Assembly: GCF_009846755.1 (NCBI RefSeq)
Contig: NZ_AQOR01000016.1
Coordinates: forward strand, 1-64,000
Direction: 5' to 3'
DNA: 64,000 nucleotides
Origin: Alcanivorax sp. S71-1-4
GTDB taxonomy: Bacteria; Pseudomonadota; Gammaproteobacteria; Pseudomonadales; Alcanivoracaceae
Shown here: positions 8,704 to 19,317 of the stretch, piece by piece
Numbering within the stretch: the stretch's first letter is position 1
Layout: the number at the start of each line of letters is the position of its first letter
Notes under the pieces: generated by a model
What the model was told of the DNA's origin: nothing
The model's input: the letters and a program-made list of their open reading frames with translations, nothing else
Databases searched by the model: none
Translations under genes and position numbers: made by a program

Positions 8704-9612
8704 TCACGTCTGCGTCAGGTGGCTGATGGCCATGGCCGCCGCCGAGGTCCGGTTCTCCACCCCCAGCTTGCGGAATATCTGCTCCAGGTGCTTGTTCACG
8801 GTGCGCGGGCTGAGCGAGAGGATCTCGCCGATCTCGCGATTGGTCTTGCCCTGGGCGATCCACAGCAGCACCTGCGCCTCACGTTGCGTCAGGTGCAGGG
8901 TTTCGCGCAGCAGCGCCAGCTCGGCCTCGCCGTCGCGTTGCAGCAGCCGGAACAGGTATTCGCCCGGCGCGGGCGTACCAAGAAAACGCAGCCGCAGGCC
9001 GGCGTCACCGAGGGCGCGTTGCTGGCCCCGTTCTGGCGGTTCGCCCAGCCAGTGGCGCAGGTGCTGGGTCATGAAACCGGGATTGAACACCTGCGCCTGC
9101 AGCAGTTGCTCTGCCTGGGGGGTGGCCCAGCGCAGCGCGCCGTGCGCGTCGGTGGCGAACATCAGTTGCCCGGCGCGGTCCAGCGCCGTGCGTGCACTCT
9201 GGGTCAGGCGCGCATTGGCCAGGTGCACGCGGATGCGCGCCACCAGTTCATCCGGGTGCACCGGTTTGGTCAGGTAATCGACGCCGCCGGCGTCAAAGCC
9301 ACGCAGGATGTCGTCGGTGTCCGACAGCCCGGTCATGAAGATCACCGGGATCGGATGCAGCGCCGGTTGCAGTTTTAATTGCCGACAGGTTTCAAAGCCG
9401 TCCATCTCCGGCATCACGGCATCCATCAGGATGATGTCCGGCACCATCTTGTCGGCGATCGACAGCGCCTGGCGGCCTTCCAGCGCCAGCAGGGCGGTCA
9501 GGCCGGCGTTGTCCAGTGCGTGGTGGATCATGCCCAGGGTGTCGGGGGAATCGTCCACCACCAGCACCAGGTCCCGGCGGGCCACGGGATGATCAGACAG
9601 AGGCGGTGTCAT
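8704..9612 (-). CDS. LuxR/NarL-type response regulator with long linker
   Basis: A 302-residue response regulator. The receiver domain spans residues 15-130 with phospho-acceptor Asp64 (ILMDAVMPEMDG) and conserved Lys (YLTKPVHP). A roughly 90-residue linker resembling a PAS-like segment (LMFATDAHGALRWATPQAEQLL) follows, then a LuxR-type helix-turn-helix (LTQREAQVLLWIAQGKTNREI...SPRTVNKHLEQIFRKLGV). Its start lies 20 bp inside the end of the sensor-kinase gene, so the two are translationally coupled. The neighbouring amide/urea operon is its likely target (inference). Confidence 0.9.
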   Translation of the reverse strand: MTPPLSDHPVARRDLVLVVDDSPDTLGMIHHALDNAGLTALLALEGRQALSIADKMVPDIILMDAVMPEMDGFETCRQLKLQPALHPIPVIFMTGLSDTDDILRGFDAGGVDYLTKPVHPDELVARIRVHLANARLTQSARTALDRAGQLMFATDAHGALRWATPQAEQLLQAQVFNPGFMTQHLRHWLGEPPERGQQRALGDAGLRLRFLGTPAPGEYLFRLLQRDGEAELALLRETLHLTQREAQVLLWIAQGKTNREIGEILSLSPRTVNKHLEQIFRKLGVENRTSAAAMAISHLTQT

Positions 9613-12600
9613 GGGGTTGCTCCATTAGCTGGATGATACGGGCGAAATCACAGCGCCCGAGGGCGTCGGCCAGAGCCTGCGACAGGGGCGCGGGGATCAG
9701 CGCCGTGTGCCGTGCCATGGCCTGGCGCAGCGCGGCCAGATGGCCGATCTCGGCCAGCGCCACGAGTTCATCGCGGACGGGCGGCGGTAGCGTGGTGCTG
9801 TCGACACGGGGCGTTGGGGCGTGGGTGTCGTCGTAGCGCCAGTTCAGGGTCAGGTGCCGGTCGAGCAGGGCGCGCAGGGCGCTGAGCCGGTACGGTTTCA
9901 CCAGATAATCGTCGTGCGCACTCTGGCTGCCGGGCAGGGCGTGGCCGCCGGCGTTGGCGGAGACCATGATCACCGGGCCACGGTAACCCCCTTCGCGCAG
10001 CGCCGCCGCCACCTGCCAGCCGTCCATGCCGGGCATGGCGATGTCCAGCAGCACCAGGTGCGGCTGGCTTTGCCGTGCCATGGCCAGGCCGGCGGGGCCG
10101 TCCGGGGCTTCCAGAATGGTGAAGCCGAGCGGCGTCAGCATGTCACTGATCAGGCCGCGATGGGTCGGATCGTCGTCGATCACCAGCAGCGTGCGCGGTG
10201 CACCGTGATAGCCCACCGGGGCCAGGGCCACGGTGGGGCTGGCGCGGTAGGGCAGGCTGGACAACATCAGCGATAACCGGAACTCGCTGCCCTGGCCCGG
10301 TGTGCTCTGTACGCTCAGGTCGCCACCCATGATCTCCGTCAGCAGTCGGGTGATGGTCAGGCCCAGCCCGGTGCCGTGGGTGGCCGGGGTGCCCGCCTTG
10401 CGCACGCGCTCGAACGGCAGAAAGATACGTTCGATGTCTTCCTGTGCGATGCCAACGCCGGTGTCGCGGATGGTGAATTCCGCCACCTGATTGCGATAGC
10501 GGAAATGCAGCGCCACTTCGCCCTGGCGGGTGAACTTGATCGCGTTGCTGAGCAGGTTGATCAGGATCTGGCGCAGCCGTTTTTCGTCGGCGGTGACCAG
10601 CTCCGGCACCGGCGTGGTGCAGACAAACCGAAAGCCGATGCCCTTCTCGCTGGCCTGTAGCCGGAACATGCTGACCAGTTCGTCAATCAATGCGTGGATG
10701 CGCACCTGATTGCGGTCCAGCTCCAGCCGGCCAGCCTCGATCTTGGAAATTTCCAGCAGCCCTTCGATCAGGTCAGCGAGATGGCTGGTGGAGCGGCGGA
10801 TCGCCGCCACGGCATCGTGCAGGTGCGCCGGCACGGCCGGGTCGTGCTCCAGTAATTGGGCATAGCCGAACGCGGCATTCAGCGGCGAGCGCAGTTCGTG
10901 GCTGAGGCCGGTGAGGTAGCGGCTCTTGGCCTGGTTGGCCGCTTCGGCCTGTTCCTTGGCTTTTTGCAGCGCGCGGTCGGTTTTTTCGTGAGCGGCGATT
11001 TCGTCCATCAGCATCGCTGTCTGCCGGCGGGATTCTTCCTGTGCCACCACGCGGCTTTCGTGGGCGAGCACGAACAGCCAGGCGATCACGCCGCTGATGA
11101 TCAGCAACACGGCAAACACTTTCGCCAGTGTCGTCGCCATCAGCGCGCGAACCTGCGCGTCGGCGTCGGGCAACTGGTAATAGATCAGGGTGAGAATCAC
11201 GGCCATCAGTGCCGTGATCAGCACCAGCAGCCCGATAAAATGCCCCATGCGTGAGCGCAGCATGGCCACGCCGCGCTCCGGCAGCCAGCGCGACAGCAGG
11301 GCGACGATCTGTTCCTGCGCGCGCGAGCCGGTTTTGCAACTGTCATTGCAGCGCGCATCCAGCGAACAGCACAGCGAACAGATATGGCCGTTGTAGGCCG
11401 GGCAGAACGCCATGTCCTCCCGGTCAAAGGTGTGTTCGCAGATGCAGCAGCCGGCGCGCAGCGGGATGCTGGCCGGTTGCCGGGCGATGTAATAGCGGCC
11501 ACGCGTGGCGATGGCGATCAGAGGCGCCGCCAGAAACGCCGTGAGCAAGGCAATGAAGGGTGCCAATGCTTTCGCCAGCTCGCCGAACAGACCGCTACTG
11601 GCGAGGATGCCGGTCAGTGACGCCAGTACCATGGCGCCCACGCCGACCGGATTGATGTCGTACAGGTGCGCGCGACGAAACTCGATATGTTTTGGCGACA
11701 GGCCAAGCGGCTTGTTCACCACCAGATCACCCACCAGCGCGCCGATCCAGGCCACCGCCACCAGCGCGTAGGTGCCGAGAATATCCTCGAACACCAGATA
11801 GATGCCGATCTCCATCAGCAGCAGGGCAATCAGCACGTTGAACACCAGCCAGACCACGCGGCCGGGATGGCTGTGCGTCAGCCGCGAGAAAAAATTCGAC
11901 CAGGCGATGGAGCCGGCGTAGGCATTGGTGACGTTGATCTTGAGCTGGCAGAGGATCACGAAGATGCCGGCCAGCGCCAGACTCGCGGCGGGGTTCAGGT
12001 GCAGGTGGTTGAAGGCGACGATATACATGTGCGTCGGGTCGGCGGCGTCCGCGGGCGTCAACCCGTAGCGCAGCGCCAGCACGGCCAGAAAAGAGCCGGC
12101 CGCGATTTTCAGCCCGCCCACCACCGCCCAGCCGGGGCCACCGGCCAGCAGCGCACCCCACCAGCGCAGCCGTTTGCCCGGCGTTTGCTCCGGCAGAAAA
12201 CGCAGAAAATCCACCTGCTCGCCAATCTGGCCGACCAGCGCAAACAGCACCGCGCAGGCCGCACCGAACAGCAGGATATTGAACTGACCGTCGCCGTGGC
12301 CGGGAAAACCGGTCCACTGCGACATGCTGTCCGGTTGCTGGAACAGGATGAACACGAACGGCACCAGTTGCAGCAACAGCCACAGGGGTTGCGTCCATAC
12401 CTGGAAACGGCTGATGAAGGTGATGCCGTGCGTCACCAGCGGAATCACCATCAGTGAACTGACCAGATACCCGATCGACACCGGCAGCCCGAACAGGATT
12501 TGCAGCGCCATCGCCATGATGGCCGCTTCCAGCGCGAAAAAGATAAAGGTGAAGGAGGCGTAGATCAGTGAGGTGAGGGTGGAGCCGAGATAGCCGAAAC

Positions 12601-12925
12601 CGGCGCCACGGGTGAGCAGGTCCACGTCCACACCGAAACGTGCGGCGTAGTAACTGATCGGCAGTGCCAGCATGAAGATCAGCGCACAGACTGTGACCGT
12701 GGCGGCCATGGCGTTGGTAAAGCCATAGCTCAGCGTGATGGCCGCGCCGATGGCTTCCAGCGCCAGAAACGAGATCGCGCCGAGCGCGGTCTGCGACACG
12801 CGCGCGGCGGACCAGCGCCGGGCCTGTTTGGCGGTAAAGCGCAGCGCATAGTCTTCCAGGGTCTGGTTGGCGACCCACTTATTGTAGTTGCGCCGCACCC
12901 GCATGATGCGCTGCTGGGCTGACAT
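9593..12925 (-). CDS. NCS1 transporter-like hybrid sensor histidine kinase
   Basis: A 1110-residue fusion. Residues 1 to about 485 form a multi-helix domain resembling NCS1 cytosine/allantoin permeases (starting RVRRNYNKWVANQTLEDYALRF). A cysteine cluster follows at 493-533 (CCICE...FCPAYNGHICSLCCSL...C...C), probably metal-binding, then two more membrane helices and a coiled coil. The HisKA domain has His676 (GLSHELRSPLN). An HATPase domain (NLLSNAIKF, DTGVGIAQEDIERIF, GTGLGLTI) and a receiver with Asp961 (LLDIAMPGMDGW) complete it. The start is ATG 12925; 13045 is also open. It is divergent from the amide/urea ABC operon, so it probably senses a related nitrogen compound (inference). Confidence 0.88.
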   Translation of the reverse strand: MSAQQRIMRVRRNYNKWVANQTLEDYALRFTAKQARRWSAARVSQTALGAISFLALEAIGAAITLSYGFTNAMAATVTVCALIFMLALPISYYAARFGVDVDLLTRGAGFGYLGSTLTSLIYASFTFIFFALEAAIMAMALQILFGLPVSIGYLVSSLMVIPLVTHGITFISRFQVWTQPLWLLLQLVPFVFILFQQPDSMSQWTGFPGHGDGQFNILLFGAACAVLFALVGQIGEQVDFLRFLPEQTPGKRLRWWGALLAGGPGWAVVGGLKIAAGSFLAVLALRYGLTPADAADPTHMYIVAFNHLHLNPAASLALAGIFVILCQLKINVTNAYAGSIAWSNFFSRLTHSHPGRVVWLVFNVLIALLLMEIGIYLVFEDILGTYALVAVAWIGALVGDLVVNKPLGLSPKHIEFRRAHLYDINPVGVGAMVLASLTGILASSGLFGELAKALAPFIALLTAFLAAPLIAIATRGRYYIARQPASIPLRAGCCICEHTFDREDMAFCPAYNGHICSLCCSLDARCNDSCKTGSRAQEQIVALLSRWLPERGVAMLRSRMGHFIGLLVLITALMAVILTLIYYQLPDADAQVRALMATTLAKVFAVLLIISGVIAWLFVLAHESRVVAQEESRRQTAMLMDEIAAHEKTDRALQKAKEQAEAANQAKSRYLTGLSHELRSPLNAAFGYAQLLEHDPAVPAHLHDAVAAIRRSTSHLADLIEGLLEISKIEAGRLELDRNQVRIHALIDELVSMFRLQASEKGIGFRFVCTTPVPELVTADEKRLRQILINLLSNAIKFTRQGEVALHFRYRNQVAEFTIRDTGVGIAQEDIERIFLPFERVRKAGTPATHGTGLGLTITRLLTEIMGGDLSVQSTPGQGSEFRLSLMLSSLPYRASPTVALAPVGYHGAPRTLLVIDDDPTHRGLISDMLTPLGFTILEAPDGPAGLAMARQSQPHLVLLDIAMPGMDGWQVAAALREGGYRGPVIMVSANAGGHALPGSQSAHDDYLVKPYRLSALRALLDRHLTLNWRYDDTHAPTPRVDSTTLPPPVRDELVALAEIGHLAALRQAMARHTALIPAPLSQALADALGRCDFARIIQLMEQPHDTASV

Positions 12926-13206
12926 GGTGGCTGACCCCGTGTGATGCCGGTCCGTTCGGTCTGGATGGTCCTGGTGCTGCATGGCGCGATCTGCGTTCGA
13001 GTGTGCAGGTTCCTTAAGCAGTTTTCGTGCCGGCATTTCCCCCAAGGCAGGCTAGTCGCGGGCTGGCGGGGCGGGTATGCGTCAAATGACGTAGTCCCCT
13101 GGTGTGTTTCCCGAATGGGGTGGCGGTGCGGGTGTCCGGATACTGACCCTCGAGTATCCCGGAGCAGATGCCGGGGATCGGCCACCGCATGTATGAGGGA
13201 AACGAG
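12926..13206. promoter_or_regulatory. Divergent control region between sensor kinase and urtA-like gene
   Basis: This 281 bp gap must hold promoters for both the two-component pair and the transport operon. The clearest dyad is CGTCA-AA-TGACG at 13080-13091, followed by GTAGTCCCC, which is a candidate site for the LuxR-type regulator. No convincing sigma-70 or sigma-54 boxes stand out. The assignment is inference. Confidence 0.35.
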
Positions 13207-14442
13207 ATGAGCATCACGCAGAATACGCCGCGTCGCTGGGGACGCTGGCTGGCATTACCGGCCCTGGCCCTGGCCAGCACACTGAGCCATGCCGCCGTAC
13301 CGCCGACGTCGGAGGTCAATACCACCGGGCTGGCGGTGACCGACACCACCGTGAAAGTGGGCATCCTGCATTCCATCACCGGCACCATGGCGATCAGCGA
13401 AACCGGTTCCGTGCAGGCAGAGAAACTGGCCATTGAACAGATCAACGCCGCCGGCGGCGTGCTCGGCCGGCAGATCGAATACATCCAGGAAGATGGCGCC
13501 AGTGACTGGCCAACCTTTGCCGAGAAATCGCGCAAGCTGCTGATCAACGACAAGGTGGCGGCGGTGTTCGGCTGCTGGACCTCGGCCTCGCGCAAGGCGG
13601 TGCTGCCGATCTTTGAACAGTACAACGGCATGCTGTACTACCCGACCTTCTATGAAGGCCTGGAGCAGTCACCGAACGTGATCTACACCGGCCAGGAAGC
13701 GACCCAGCAGATCATTGCCGGCATCGACTGGGTCGTGCGCGAGAAAGGCGCCGAGAGCTTCTATCTGCTCGGTTCGGACTACATCTGGCCGCGCACCTCG
13801 AACAAGATCGCCCGCGCGCACATCGAGAGCCTGGGCCTGGAAGTGGTAGGCGAGGATTATTACCCGCTTGGCCATACCCAGTTCAACTCGGTCATCAACC
13901 GTATCCGCCTGAAAAAGCCGGACGTGATCTACGCCATCGTGGTGGGCGGTTCCAACGTGGCGTTTTACCGCCAGTTGCAGGCGGCCGGCTTTGACCTGAC
14001 CCAGGAAAGCCCGCTGCTGCTGACCATCTCCGTGACCGAGGATGAAATTCTCGGCATCGGTGGCCAGAACATCGAAGGCGCCTACGCGGCGATGAAATAT
14101 TTCCAGAGCCTGGACAACCCGAACAACGAGGCGTTCGTTGAAGCGTTCAAAGAGCGCTGGGGCGATGACATCGTGATCGGTGACGTGACCCAGGCGGCGT
14201 ACCTCGGCCCGTGGTTGTGGAAAGCCGCAGTCGAAAAAGCCGGGTCATTCGATATCGACAAGATCCGCGAAGCGTCACCGGGCATTGAGCTGACGACGGC
14301 GCCGGAAGGGTATGTCCGCATCCATGAAAACCATCACCTCTGGTCGAAAACCCGCGTCGGCCGTGCCATGGACAACGGCCAGTACGAAGTGGTGTTCGAA
14401 ACCGACGAACTGATGGAGCCGGACCCGTTCCCGGAGATGTAA
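13207..14442 (+). CDS. urtA: Urea/short-chain amide ABC transporter, periplasmic binding protein
   Basis: A 411-residue type I periplasmic binding protein with a signal peptide (WLALPALALASTLSHA). The mature part reads VKVGILHSITGTMAISE...AIEQINAAGGVLGRQIEY and FGCWTSASRKAVLPIFEQ, as in UrtA/FmdD proteins that capture urea or amides. The start is ATG 13207 after GAGGGAAACGAG; the longer frame from 13168 lacks a secretory N-terminus. It leads an operon of permeases, ATPases and formamidase, so formamide or short amides are at least as likely as urea to be the ligand. Confidence 0.88.
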   Translation: MSITQNTPRRWGRWLALPALALASTLSHAAVPPTSEVNTTGLAVTDTTVKVGILHSITGTMAISETGSVQAEKLAIEQINAAGGVLGRQIEYIQEDGASDWPTFAEKSRKLLINDKVAAVFGCWTSASRKAVLPIFEQYNGMLYYPTFYEGLEQSPNVIYTGQEATQQIIAGIDWVVREKGAESFYLLGSDYIWPRTSNKIARAHIESLGLEVVGEDYYPLGHTQFNSVINRIRLKKPDVIYAIVVGGSNVAFYRQLQAAGFDLTQESPLLLTISVTEDEILGIGGQNIEGAYAAMKYFQSLDNPNNEAFVEAFKERWGDDIVIGDVTQAAYLGPWLWKAAVEKAGSFDIDKIREASPGIELTTAPEGYVRIHENHHLWSKTRVGRAMDNGQYEVVFETDELMEPDPFPEM

Positions 14443-14509
14443 CGCACACCCTCGGGGCTGGTGGCCGCACGCGGCCACCAGCGGGATCGCAGTTGTTGGG
14501 AGCAGGCCA

Positions 14510-15436
14510 ATGTTTGCAGACTATTCCGCCGCAGAACTGACATCGATCTTTGCGATGCAGGGTTTCGCCGGGCTGTCGCTGTTTTCCGTTTTCGTACTGA
14601 TGGCGCTGGGGCTGGCCATCATCTTCGGCCAGATGGGCGTGATCAACATGGCTCACGGCGAGTTCATGATTCTCGGTGCCTACGTCACCTGGCTGACATC
14701 CGGGTTTTTCAGCAGCCACTTGCCGGGGCTGTTTGCCGCGTATTTCCCGGTGGCCATCCTGCTCGCCTTTCTTGCCTCGGCGTTGCTGGGCGGGGCGGTG
14801 GAGTGGTTATTGATCCGGCACCTCTACAAACGCCCGCTGGACACGTTGCTGGCCACCTGGGGCCTGAGCCTGATCCTGCAACAGGCCTACCGTTCGATTT
14901 TCGGTGCGCGGGAAGTGGGTGTGCGCATGCCGGACTGGATGATGGGCTCCTACGCGATCACCGACATGATCGAAGTGCCGATCAACGGCCTGTTCGTGAT
15001 GGGGATTTCACTGCTCACTGCGCTTGGCGTGTACCTGCTGATGTACCGCTCCACCTGGGGGCGCAAAGTGCGCGCGGTGGTGCAGAACCGGCCGATGGCG
15101 GGGGCGGTGGGGATCAATACTCAGCAGGTGGACCGCGTGACCTTTGCGCTCGGTTGCGGCATTGCCGGTATTGCCGGCAGCGCCTTCACCATGATCGGTT
15201 CCACCGGCCCGACGGCGGGGCAGCTCTACATCGTCGATACCTTCCTGGTGGTGGTATTCGGCGGTGCACAGAGCCTGCTGGGCACCATCGCCTCCGCTTT
15301 CACCATTTCGCAGGCGCAATCGACCATGGAATTTTTCCTCAGCGGGTCGATGGCCAAGGTGTACACCTTGCTGGTGGTGGTCGGCATCCTGATGGTGCGT
15401 CCGCAGGGGCTGTTCGCCAGCCGCATCCGGCACTGA
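14510..15436 (+). CDS. urtB: Amide/urea ABC transporter permease, UrtB-like (short form)
   Basis: A 308-residue inner-membrane permease of the LivH/UrtB family, with about eight hydrophobic helices and the LivH-type motifs GLAIIFGQMGVINMAHGEF and GVGINT-like AGAVGINTQQ. Many UrtB proteins carry a long N-terminal extension of some 200 residues; this one has only the permease core. It follows urtA by 67 bp and precedes urtC by 12 bp. It would form the transmembrane channel with UrtC. Confidence 0.9.
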   Translation: MFADYSAAELTSIFAMQGFAGLSLFSVFVLMALGLAIIFGQMGVINMAHGEFMILGAYVTWLTSGFFSSHLPGLFAAYFPVAILLAFLASALLGGAVEWLLIRHLYKRPLDTLLATWGLSLILQQAYRSIFGAREVGVRMPDWMMGSYAITDMIEVPINGLFVMGISLLTALGVYLLMYRSTWGRKVRAVVQNRPMAGAVGINTQQVDRVTFALGCGIAGIAGSAFTMIGSTGPTAGQLYIVDTFLVVVFGGAQSLLGTIASAFTISQAQSTMEFFLSGSMAKVYTLLVVVGILMVRPQGLFASRIRH

Positions 15437-15448
15437 GCGGGGGGCTGA

Positions 15449-16581
15449 ATGATGACAGCATTGCGTAATCTGTTCTCCGGCCGCGAGGTGCTTTATTTCC
15501 TGCTGCTGGCGGTACTGTTGGTGGTGGTTTTGCCGCTGGCACTGGATGCCTTCCGGCTGAACCTGACCGGCAAATACCTGACCTTTGCGTTCGTCGCCCT
15601 CGGGCTGGTGCTGTGCTGGGGCTATGGCGGCGTACTCAGCCTGGGGCAGGGGGTGTTCTTCGGCCTGGGCGGCTACTGCATGGCGATGTTCCTGAAACTG
15701 GAAGCCTCGGACATGGCCAGCACCGCACGCCAGACCACACCGGGCATTCCGGATTTCATGGACTGGAATCAGGTCACCGAACTGCCCTGGTTCTGGGAAC
15801 CCTTCCACAGCCTGACGTTTACTTTGCTGGCGGTGCTGGTGGTGCCGGCGGTGTTCGCCTTCGTGATCGGTTTTGCGATGTTCAAGCGCCGCGTTGGCGG
15901 CGTGTACTTCGCGATCATCACCCAGGCCATCGCCACCATCCTCACCATCCTGATCATCGGCCAGCAAGGCTATACCGGTGGTGCCAACGGCATGACCGAT
16001 CTGCGCACGCTGCTGGGCTGGGATATCCGCACGGATGACGCCAAGCAGATTCTGTACTTCCTGTGCGTGTTCCTGTTGTTGCTGTGCCTGGTGCTGGCGC
16101 ACCTGATCCTGCGCAGCAAATTTGGCCGCATCCTGGTGGCCATGCGTGACCGGGAAGACCGGGTGCGTTTTTCCGGTTATGACGTGTCCGGCTTCAAGAT
16201 TTTCGTGTTCTGCCTGGCCGGTGTGTTTTCGGCCATCGGCGGCGCGATGTTCACGCTCCAGGTCGGTTTCATGTCGCCCTCGTTTGTCGGCATCGTGCCG
16301 TCCATCGAGATGGTGATCTTCTGCGCGGTGGGCGGTCGCCTGTCACTGCTTGGTGCGGTCTATGGCGCGTTGATCGTCAATCTGGCCAAGACCAGTTTCT
16401 CGGAATCCTTTCCGGAGCTGTGGCTGTACGCCATGGGCGCGCTGTTCATCGCCGTGGTGCTGGCGTTCCCGAACGGGCTGGCCGGGCTGTACAGCCGTTA
16501 TCTCGAGCCACTGCTGGACAGGGGCTGGGCGAATGTGCGCAGCCGTGCTGTGGCGGTGCCCCCCGCACAGGAGAAAACCTC

Positions 16582-16585
<4 letters not shown>
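15449..16585 (+). CDS. urtC: Amide/urea ABC transporter permease, UrtC-like
   Basis: A 378-residue LivM/UrtC-type permease. It has about nine hydrophobic helices and the family segments WGYGGVLSLGQGVFFGLGGY and SKFGRILVAMRDREDRVRFSGYD. A second ATG three bases on is an equally possible start. The stop overlaps the next start (ATGA at 16582), which indicates translational coupling to the ATPase gene. Confidence 0.9.
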
Positions 16586-17350
<765 letters not shown>

Positions 17351-17358
<8 letters not shown>

Positions 17359-18040
17359 TATCTCCGGGCTGTGCGTGAGTTACGGCGAAAGCCGCATCAT
17401 CAACGACCTGAACATGCGCATTGGCGAGAACGAGATCGTGGCAATTGTCGGTCGCAACGGCATGGGCAAGACCACGCTGATGAAATCGCTGGTCGGCATG
17501 CACCCGTCCAGTGCCGGCAGTATCCGCCTCGACGAGCGCGACCTGGCGCCGTTGCAGAGTTACCAGCGCGTGCGCGCCGGTATCGGCTTTGTGCCGCAGG
17601 GGCGGATGATCTTTTCCACCATGACAGTGCGCGAGAATATCGAAACCGGCCTCTCCGCCAGTGGTGAAAAACGCATCCCCGAACACCTGTACGAACTGTT
17701 CCCGGTATTGAAGGACATGCGCAGCCGGCGCGGAGGCAACCTCTCCGGCGGCCAGCAACAGCAACTGGCCATAGCCCGCGCGCTCGCCGGGCGGCCGAAA
17801 GTGCTGCTGCTGGACGAGCCCACCGAAGGTATCCAGCCCTCCATCATCCATGAGCTGGCGCGCACGCTGCGCCGTATCCGGGATGAGCACGGCCTCTCCA
17901 TCATCGTCTCCGAGCAGGTGCTCAGCTTCGTGCTGGATGTGGCGGACCGTGTGCTGGTGATGGAGAAAGGCGTACTGGTGCACGAGGCCGAACGTGCGGC
18001 CATCGATGAACAGGTCATTGCCGGCTTCCTGTCGGTATGA
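17351..18040 (+). CDS. urtE: Amide/urea ABC transporter ATP-binding protein, UrtE-like
   Basis: A 229-residue LivF/UrtE-type ATPase. Walker A is GRNGMGKTT, the signature is LSGGQQQQLAIARAL, Walker B is VLLLDEPTEGIQPS, and the segment GIGFVPQGRMIFSTMTVRENI is characteristic. The chosen start, ATG 17351, lies inside the end of urtD (8 bp overlap). It pairs with UrtD to power uptake. Confidence 0.93.
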
Positions 18041-18072
18041 CCCTTTTCTTTTAAAGCGGAAGGAGAACCCTC

Positions 18073-19305
18073 ATGGCGGAAACACTGATCAAGGTCGACC
18101 TGAACAAATCCCCGTACGACAACGACGGCGTGCACAATCGCTGGCACCCGGATATTCCCATGGCAGTGATGGTCAAGCCGGGCGACGACTTTATTCTCGA
18201 ATGCCACGACTGGACCGGCGGCCAGATCAGGAACGATGACAGCGCCGAGGACGTCCGCGATGTGGACCTGTCGCAAGTGCATTTCCTGACCGGGCCCGTG
18301 GGCGTGGAAGGCGCCGAGCCGGGCGATCTGCTGGTGGTGGATATCCTGGATATCGGTGCCTTCGACGAAAGCCAGTGGGGTTTCAACGGCTTTTTCTCGA
18401 AGCAGAACGGTGGCGGCTTTCTCACCGATCATTTCCCGGAAGCGCAGAAATCCATCTGGGATTTCAATGGCATGTTCACCAAGTCGCGGCATATTCCCGG
18501 CGTGGAGTTTGCCGGCCTGATCCACCCCGGCCTGATCGGCTGCCTGCCGTCCAAGGGCATGCTGGACGAATGGAACACCCGTGAAAAAGAACTCTACGAC
18601 ACCGAGCCGGATCGCGTGCCCGGCCTGGCCAACCTGCCGTATGCCGACACCGCACACCTGGGCAAGATGAGCAAGGACAAGGTGCCGACCGCCGCTGCCG
18701 AGGCGGCGCGCACCGTGCCGCCGCGTGAGCATGGCGGCAACTGCGACATCAAGGATCTGTCGCGTGGCTCGCAGGTCTATTTCCCGGTCTACGTCAAAGA
18801 CGCCGGCCTGTCGGTAGGGGATCTGCACTTCAGCCAGGGCGACGGCGAAATCACCTTCTGTGGCGCCATCGAGATGGCCGGCTGGATTCACCTGCGCGTG
18901 AACCTGATCAAGGGCGGCATGCAGAAATACGGCATCAAGAACCCGATTTTCAAACCGAGCAAGATGGCGCCGAAGTACGATGATTATCTGATCTTCGAAG
19001 GCATCTCGGTGGATGAAGACGGCAAGCAGCACTACCTGGATGTGCACATCGCCTACCGCCAGGCGTGCCTGAACGCGATCGAGTACCTGACCAAATTCGG
19101 CTACACCCGTGCCCAGGCCTATTCTCTGCTCGGCTGTGCGCCGGTACAGGGGCATATCAGCGGTGTTGTGGATGTCCCCAATGCCTGCGCCACCCTGTGG
19201 CTGCCCACCGATATTTTCGAATTCGATATCAAGCCGAATGCCGATGGTCCGGTGAAACACGTCAAGGGCGGGGTGGACCTGCCGCTGGCGCCGGACAAAA
19301 AATAA
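18073..19305 (+). CDS. fmdA: Formamidase
   Basis: A 410-residue member of the acetamidase/formamidase family, which hydrolyses formamide to formate and ammonia. Family segments include HNRWHPDIP, GDDFILECHDWTGGQI, GPVGVEGAEPGDLLVV and GYTRAQAYSLLGCAP. The strong ribosome site AAGGAGAAC lies 32 bp after urtE, so the enzyme is made with the transporter: the operon imports an amide and cleaves it for nitrogen. Length and sequence fit FmdA of methylotrophs closely. Confidence 0.95.
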   Translation: MAETLIKVDLNKSPYDNDGVHNRWHPDIPMAVMVKPGDDFILECHDWTGGQIRNDDSAEDVRDVDLSQVHFLTGPVGVEGAEPGDLLVVDILDIGAFDESQWGFNGFFSKQNGGGFLTDHFPEAQKSIWDFNGMFTKSRHIPGVEFAGLIHPGLIGCLPSKGMLDEWNTREKELYDTEPDRVPGLANLPYADTAHLGKMSKDKVPTAAAEAARTVPPREHGGNCDIKDLSRGSQVYFPVYVKDAGLSVGDLHFSQGDGEITFCGAIEMAGWIHLRVNLIKGGMQKYGIKNPIFKPSKMAPKYDDYLIFEGISVDEDGKQHYLDVHIAYRQACLNAIEYLTKFGYTRAQAYSLLGCAPVQGHISGVVDVPNACATLWLPTDIFEFDIKPNADGPVKHVKGGVDLPLAPDKK

Positions 19306-19317
19306 GGGAGCCCCACC

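Noticed and set aside
9593-13045. The kinase starting 40 residues upstream at 13045
   Set aside because: The extra residues are His/Asp-rich and unlike the family; ATG 12925 leads straight into the conserved NCS1-like start.
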